The translations under genes and the position numbers were made by a program. From positions 1 to 64,000 of the forward strand of contig JAJIRX010000929.1 in the NCBI GenBank assembly GCA_023853785.1: 64,000 bases of DNA, written 5' to 3'. This DNA is from Psilocybe azurescens. Its lineage: Eukaryota > Basidiomycota > Agaricomycetes > Agaricales > Agrocybaceae. This document shows, piece by piece, positions 58,900 to 64,000 of this stretch (the stretch's first letter is position 1; every line of letters starts with the position of its first letter). A model generated the notes under the pieces. The model made no database searches, was not told where the DNA came from, and worked only from the letters and a program-made list of their open reading frames with translations.

Positions 58900-60180
58900 G
58901 AGATATCGATGTGTGGCGTAGCGGTAGATGAATAAAGAACGTTAAAAGAAGTGGAATTCGTTTAAATACCTGTTTGGGTATGTTGTAATCCTTGGGCAGC
59001 TAATGACAGGACACAGCCATACTATGACTTGAGAGCAATGGGTGGGAGAATTTCGGAAATTGGCAGATGAGGCAACGAGATAAACATGAGTTTGTGAAAC
59101 ATTGACATCCGTGAAAGCAGACTGAGAAGAAGGTCTGTTAATTAGACACTTGTTAGAGAAGTTGCAGAGAGATTAGCGAGCAATTTTGAAAGAGTTTCCC
59201 AATCTAAATAACTAAAGAGAGAGTTGAAGGCAAGTTCAAGATCGGCTGGTTGCCAGTCTTTTCAGTTATCAAGAAAGGCAACTTTCTCGCACAGTAGTCA
59301 CGAGGTACAAACATCGGCTTTTCGCCCGAACTCGATGAATCCGTCACGACTCACAACCGCCGACAACATCCTTGCAACTTTCACCCTTGCCTTCACCTCC
59401 ATATCACTTGCATTTACTACCTATTAGTGCACAAAAGCGATACCAAGTGATTATAGCTTCGTTCTGACCCAAATAGTGGCTCTTCAAGGCCACGGCGCTC
59501 GTCATCTACGACTCCTGAGCCGTATGTTTTTCTATGGTTCGCAATTCGTTGCCCCACTAGGTTTACCGCCATGACAGTACCTCACATCTCTGCGACGTCA
59601 GCCCACGTTTTCTCTTAGTGAATCCCGCTGTTCATGTTCCACGGGGCACAGCTCCTACTATCCCAATAAGACAAGTCGTTGCTTGCATAGCCTACACCAA
59701 CAGAAATGGCAGAACGGCTTCGGGCCAAACCAAACATCCTCGCTTAGCGATATCTCTGCGGCATCCGCATCTCAATGTAGATCCTAATCACCCTGGCTTG
59801 CTTTACCTGTTATTGTCGTGGGTCAACGAGCTGGCTCATTTAGCTCATTCTGCTTGCAAGCGTTGGTCAGGTGCCTTTGGCCTCGACATCATGGTGGTCT
59901 CAATGGGCCGCTAGATGACACCAATACTTTCGAGAAAAATGGCTTCATCGTCACTCGTTCTGCAACAACTCGCATAGCAGGATTACTGCGCTCTGGGAGA
60001 GCCCTGCGGTGGGACACTGATTCCTTCATTTTCTCTACTTACACCTTTTCCTTCTTATCTCTTTCTGAGGATTTCGGAGTGCAGCCGCAACCCAGCAGGC
60101 TAATATTTGGCATCCCTTTGTATCCCAACATCTGTCCAATTACCAGCCAAAGACTGGTTTGGATCGTCTCCCGGGTTATG
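58900..60180. other. Intergenic, no gene supported
   Basis: A 273-codon plus-strand frame (59818-60639) shows no domain and crosses the decayed secreted-protein exon in the wrong frame. A 98-codon frame at 59618-59914 is also featureless. Confidence 0.45.
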
Positions 60181-60224
60181 TTTGATCACAAGACACCGAC
60201 AGTGCATTTTAGCAGTTGTATGAT

Positions 60225-60320
60225 TCAAGAGGTGTGTCGCGGCGTTATGTCTGTCAGGCTTCACAGAAGTCATTTCTGGTCCCGTACTTATACTGGGGCT
60301 AACCTTTGCCGATCTCCAAG
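60225..60320 (+). pseudogene. Relic of a secreted-protein exon (paralogue of 61167 gene)
   Basis: In the frame starting GGC TTC ACA the sequence reads GFTEVISGPVLILG followed by LTFADLQAG and a GTGAGT donor. This matches exon 1 of the neighbouring secreted-protein gene (GFTEVIPGPGLPSL, then LGLTSADLYRG and a GTGCGT donor). No matching signal peptide or downstream cysteine exons are evident. Confidence 0.55.
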
Positions 60321-61166
60321 CTGGTGTGAGTGTGTGTGCAATAATTGTTCCCCCATAAGAAGTAACGAGAGACATGGCCTTTCTAAGAGCATTGACAAAG
60401 AGCTCTATTCAAGGACTTCGTGTCTCTCCTGGACGAGGTTTTGGTTCTCACCAACCGAGATTAACGCACAATGTGCTCAGCCAATACATCTGCGTGCATT
60501 TCCGATCAGCATGACATCTGCACCTGAAACTTCTCTTTGCTCATTTCACCATATCCGACTGTTCCCTGACTGCGATGCACTGCGTTTGGTTTTCATCTCA
60601 AACCCACCGCTTCTTAAAATATGTACACAGATTAAATAACTTTCCGACCGGCGGAGGCTGGCGTTGCTTGAGTGACTGTCATCGAGGAATAAGGTGAACC
60701 CTGTGTGCCAAACTATTACTCAGTGCGCCAGTTATCTATAAGCGTTAGATAGATATCAAGCTGATGACGATAAGAACCACGACACCAAGCGCCTATTTTT
60801 GGTCACTTTAGAGTTTTTCCTTGCATTTCGGAAGCAAGCTTGCGACGTTTGTGTTTCTGTTTCCTATGTGCACGGCTCCTAATGGCTCGTTATTGCAATA
60901 GTAGTGAAAATAGATCTGCGGGTTATCTCAGTAGCTCAATGAATGTGAATCATCAACCTGGCGAATAGATTCTTAACAAAGTCCTAATTTTGCTGAAGAT
61001 TTAAAAGGAGAAAATTCTGTGCAGGAAGAATCAGGTTGTTTTTCACTTTCGTGTCCTACAAGCTTCTCTCTATCAGATTTTGCAAGTCCAGTGTCCAGGT
61101 GTGTCAGAACTCGCTATGGACATGATGCTACTGGCTTGGTGCTTAATGACGCTCACCTCCAGCAAT
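60321..61166. other. Spacer upstream of the small secreted protein
   Basis: No gene supported; presumably includes the promoter of the secreted-protein gene. Confidence 0.45.
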
Positions 61167-61905
61167 ATGCTTTCGATCAAGATCAAGACCAACGTTCTCG
61201 TCCTCTGTCTCTCCCTCATGAGTTGGAATGCGGTTGCATCTCCAACTCAAGGGTTTACAGAAGTCATTCCCGGTCCCGGACTCCCGTCACTAGAGTCTCT
61301 CGGATTGACCTCTGCCGATCTTTACCGCGGGTATTCAGACAGTGCGTACACATCCATTTCTTCCGGTGTTATGAGATAAATATTAAGTCTATAATATATC
61401 GATAGGATCAGTAGCTAGAGACAGTATTAATACATCTTTGGCCAAACGTGTCCCTACCACATGCCAAAATATTGCAGGGCACACTGTATCGGCTGCCAAC
61501 GCCAAAGCATGTGTCACCTACCTGCGCAATCTCGGGACTACGCCCTGTGGACTAACCTCAGACAACATCATCTTCTGTCAGTCTGGAGATGCAGCAATCT
61601 GGGGATCCAATTTGAAAGGCCAGGGGCAGTTAGTCTCTTCATACTGGTGAGCGATTGCGGGCTCTGTGTTCTGCTCAGATAGACTCTAAAGGGTATCTCG
61701 TTGTAGCTCTGATGTGGCAATTGGAGCTCAAAACATCCTCAATCAATGTACCCAGTCGAATGGGCAGGTCGAAGGTCAGTTACTGTCTTCATCCAGTCTT
61801 TCCGGAATATATCTCATTTCATTGTTATGATGTTGCAAAGGTTATGCCGCCGCCAATGGGAATGGTGACATTGTCGTTAGTATCGAGCCACTCAGCGGTG
61901 CCTAA
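61167..61905 (+). CDS. Small secreted cysteine-containing protein
   Basis: Four exons (61167-61341, 61406-61646, 61707-61774, 61841-61905) give an intact 182-codon product. Signal peptide MLSIKIKTNVLVLCLSLMSW, cleavage probably after NAVASP. A propeptide-like stretch ends in AKRVPTT; the Lys-Arg could be a Kex2 site. The mature part has six cysteines in the contexts TTCQNIAG, AKACVTYL, TTPCGLTS, IIFCQSGDAA, SYCSDVAIG and NQCTQSNGQ. It ends in a Gly/Asn-rich AAANGNGDIVVSI. This layout is common among uncharacterised small secreted proteins of Agaricomycetes; the role is unknown. A decayed relative of its first exon lies 0.9 kb upstream. Confidence 0.82.
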
Positions 61906-62545
61906 AAACTGAGTAGCCAGATGTTCCATATAAATTTGAGCATTGTTAGCGATGAAGAAATTTTCGTTGTCACCATTACTCACTCTGCAAATGGATTGTA
62001 TTCGATGCTTGTTGAAGACTTAAGTCATGGGATGGGCACGTAGAGTTGTGATAACGATTTGAAAGGCGATTGTCGGAGAACACAAATATTGTATTGAACG
62101 CTCCAGGGAGGACTACTATTCTTTTCTGCCTATTTTTTGACTTACAGGTTCCACGAGAGTCTGCAGAACAAGTCTGGAAATGGTATCGATGATAAATTAT
62201 TCATGTTTAAAATAATTAATAAAGCATGCTTTAATGAACACATCAATTTACACTGGGGGACTAGGTGTGATGCTAATTCCAGCGTTGACTGGGAACTGGC
62301 TGAATTGATGGGCAAAAAGTCACTTTTACAAGTTGACTTGCTCATAAAGGATTGCCGTTGGCGATCGGGCCTTGCTGTAGGCCGAGTCACAGACTGTGCT
62401 ATACATAAGCAAACACTACTAAGCCCACCTTAGAAGATCGACAAACATATACACAATTTGATAAAATCTTTTTTTTTTTTGTAAATATGAGACCCAGATC
62501 ATTACAGTCGCAAACTAGTAAACCAACGCGGCCCCTCATTGTATA
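61906..62545. other. Intergenic, no gene supported
   Basis: Contains a T12 run near 62469 and a 98-codon plus-strand frame (62137-62433) without recognisable features. Confidence 0.45.
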
Positions 62546-62550
62546 CATAT

Positions 62551-63165
62551 TTAATGAAAATTACTACTGTCTGCTCTTCTTTGCAGGACTGGCAACGGTT
62601 GCATTGTCGGCATGATCCTCTTCATCTTGAACACCTGTGTTGCCGAATTAGATATTTGCACCACAGACAAGACAAGATACATATGATCACTTATGACGCT
62701 TTGTTCTGGTTCCTGCAGAGGAGCTCCTTCTGAACCACTCCCTGTGGTCACAGGTTCTTCCCCAGAACTGGAGGAGGGACCAGCTGAGGTCAACATGATG
62801 CTCCCAACAGAATCAGTAGAGCCGGAAATAGGGACAGTGGTGCCGGCGAGGATGCCGCCATTTTCAAGGGTAAAATCGGGCTGTTTGACACCATTTGGGA
62901 AGGGAACAAATGATCGTGCTGCATTGGTTTGTTGGCTGCGAGATGGGGTCTGAGGAGTGCGAGGTGGTTTCTTAGGAGAAGCCAAATTCTTGAACAGACT
63001 ACAAAGGACAGGGGGAGGGGGTCTCAAAATACTGACACTTTCCACTTTTGTGGAGAAAGTACCACTTGCTTCAATGTGTTGAGAGTTGACTGCCATATGA
63101 TAGTGCTTTAAGCTAAATGTCACCTCCACCATGGTGCCACTGAATAGAAACAGGTTATTAAACAT
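62551..63165 (-). CDS. Low-complexity hypothetical protein
   Basis: A 204-codon uninterrupted minus-strand frame; an internal ATG at about 63132 (MVEVTFSLKHYHMAVNSQH) is a more credible start. Pro/Ser/Gly-rich regions include KKPPRTPQTPSRSQQTNAAR, PFPNGVKQPDF and TSAGPSSSSGEEP. No family recognised. It abuts a repeat-rich stretch and may be part of a repetitive-element gene. Low confidence that it is a real gene. Confidence 0.35.
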   Translation of the reverse strand: MFNNLFLFSGTMVEVTFSLKHYHMAVNSQHIEASGTFSTKVESVSILRPPPPVLCSLFKNLASPKKPPRTPQTPSRSQQTNAARSFVPFPNGVKQPDFTLENGGILAGTTVPISGSTDSVGSIMLTSAGPSSSSGEEPVTTGSGSEGAPLQEPEQSVISDHMYLVLSVVQISNSATQVFKMKRIMPTMQPLPVLQRRADSSNFH

Positions 63166-63500
63166 ACAATAAAAGACATTAATTTGCTCTTTGTACCTTC
63201 ATTTCCACCCTTCCTCAGTATTTCCAGACATGCCTCTGGGGCCAAGGGTTGAGATGAGATGACAGAAAACGAGCGACAGATGGGCGAGTAACGTCCAATT
63301 ATTTGGCACATGAAAGAGGTCGCAGAATAGTAGAGGTTGCAACAGCACTAAATAGAGACAGGTTATTAGACATACGATAAAAGACAATAATTAGCTCTTT
63401 GTACCTGCATTTCCACCTTCCTCAGTATTTCCAGACATGCCTCCGGGGCCAAGGGTTAAGATGAGATGACAGAAGATGACGACAGACGGGATGGTGAAGT
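63160..63500. repeat. Direct repeat of about 130 bp, two copies
   Basis: 63163-63285 and 63360-63478 share ACATACRATAAAAGACA, GCTCTTTGTACC, CAGTATTTCCAGACATGCCT and GGGGCCAAGGGTT with few differences. The duplicated unit also contains AGATGAGATGACAGAA. Confidence 0.8.
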
Positions 63501-63554
63501 AGAGCACTAGATGTAGCAATCCTGAGTAACATCCAATTATTTGGCAAACAAAGA

Positions 63555-63800
63555 AGAACAAATAATATACCAACATTTCATTGAGTTCTCCCAGAATCTG
63601 AACATCCGAGTGTTTGGCAAATGGAAGAGGAACAAACAATGTACCAACATCTTTTTCGAGTTTCCCAGAATCTGAATGTCCAAGTGTTTGGCAAACAGAA
63701 GAGGAACAAACAATGTACCAACATTTTGTTGAGTTTCCCAGAATCTGAACATCCAAGTGTTTGGCAAATGGAAGAGAAACAAACAATGTACCAACATAAG
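63555..63800. repeat. Minisatellite, unit about 63-64 bp, about 3.5 copies
   Basis: The unit contains CAATGTACCAACAT, GAGTTTCCCAGAATCTGAA, ATCCAAGTGTTTGGCAAA and a GAAGAGGAACAAA block, repeated with small changes. Minus-strand frames here are repetitive translations (LPNTWMFRFWE) and are not treated as genes. Confidence 0.85.
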
Positions 63801-64000
63801 TTACATAACATAGGTATTTTAGACAGTGGGGAGCCTTTCTGTTTCACAGCAAGGCCACTTTTACCCTCAACCAAACATGCTCACTTTTGATTCACTTTTT
63901 CCTACAACTTGAGCTGAGTGTCAAGGTTGTCATCTCCCGGCGCACTCAAAGACTTACACTCCCCTTCAATGGCTCCTGGCTCCGTTGAATATGTATCAAT

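Noticed and set aside
59818..60639. 273-codon plus-strand frame
   Set aside because: Composition is unlike a structured protein, and it crosses the secreted-protein relic in a different frame from the one showing homology.

Overview
This is a eukaryotic window from a mushroom-forming basidiomycete (Agaricomycetes). The evidence is many short GT-AG introns of about 42-70 bp, several STE3-type pheromone receptor genes lying beside short CaaX pheromone-precursor genes, and typical Agaricomycete accessory families (F-box/LRR proteins, a P450, a GMC oxidoreductase, a Crinkler-kinase, small secreted proteins). No bacterial features, CRISPR array, rRNA or tRNA were seen. I could not identify the species.

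Layout. 1-9000: accessory genes on the minus strand (F-box protein running off the left end, cytochrome P450, GMC-type FAD oxidoreductase), all with interrupted reading frames. 10200-37220: a pheromone/receptor (B-type) mating locus of about 27 kb, rich in duplications. It holds receptor A (10219+), a Crinkler-kinase gene (12982-15710, minus), a truncated copy of receptor A (about 15865-17550), receptor B (18710+), pheromone genes P1 and P2 (minus), receptor C (minus), receptor D (plus, frame-broken), pheromone genes P3 and P4 (minus, each under 60 codons), pheromone gene P5 (plus) and receptor E (plus). By sequence and intron positions the receptors form two groups, A/C/E and B/D, interleaved along the locus. 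38100-42200: an RGG-rich protein and an anion:cation symporter of the major facilitator superfamily. 43900-47800: an unidentified protein and a divergently transcribed F-box/LRR protein. 50500-57100: a GT61 glycosyltransferase and an ABC1/UbiB-family mitochondrial kinase-like protein (MCP2-like). 57560-64000: a serine/proline-rich hypothetical protein, a small secreted protein gene with a decayed relative next to it, and repeats at the right end.

How the genes work together: the precursors would be farnesylated at a C-terminal CaaX box and cut near a Glu-Arg site, and the peptides would bind STE3 receptors of a compatible mate. P1, P3, P4 and P5 keep a CaaX box. P2 has tyrosine where the CaaX cysteine should be. 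All five share a leader start and a long diverged downstream region.

Caveat: many genes, including conserved flanking ones (MFS transporter, GT61, MCP2-like), have single-base frame breaks at short homopolymers. This fits homopolymer-length errors in the assembly, so 'pseudogene' calls resting only on such indels are provisional. Intron positions were read by eye from splice signals and frame continuity.
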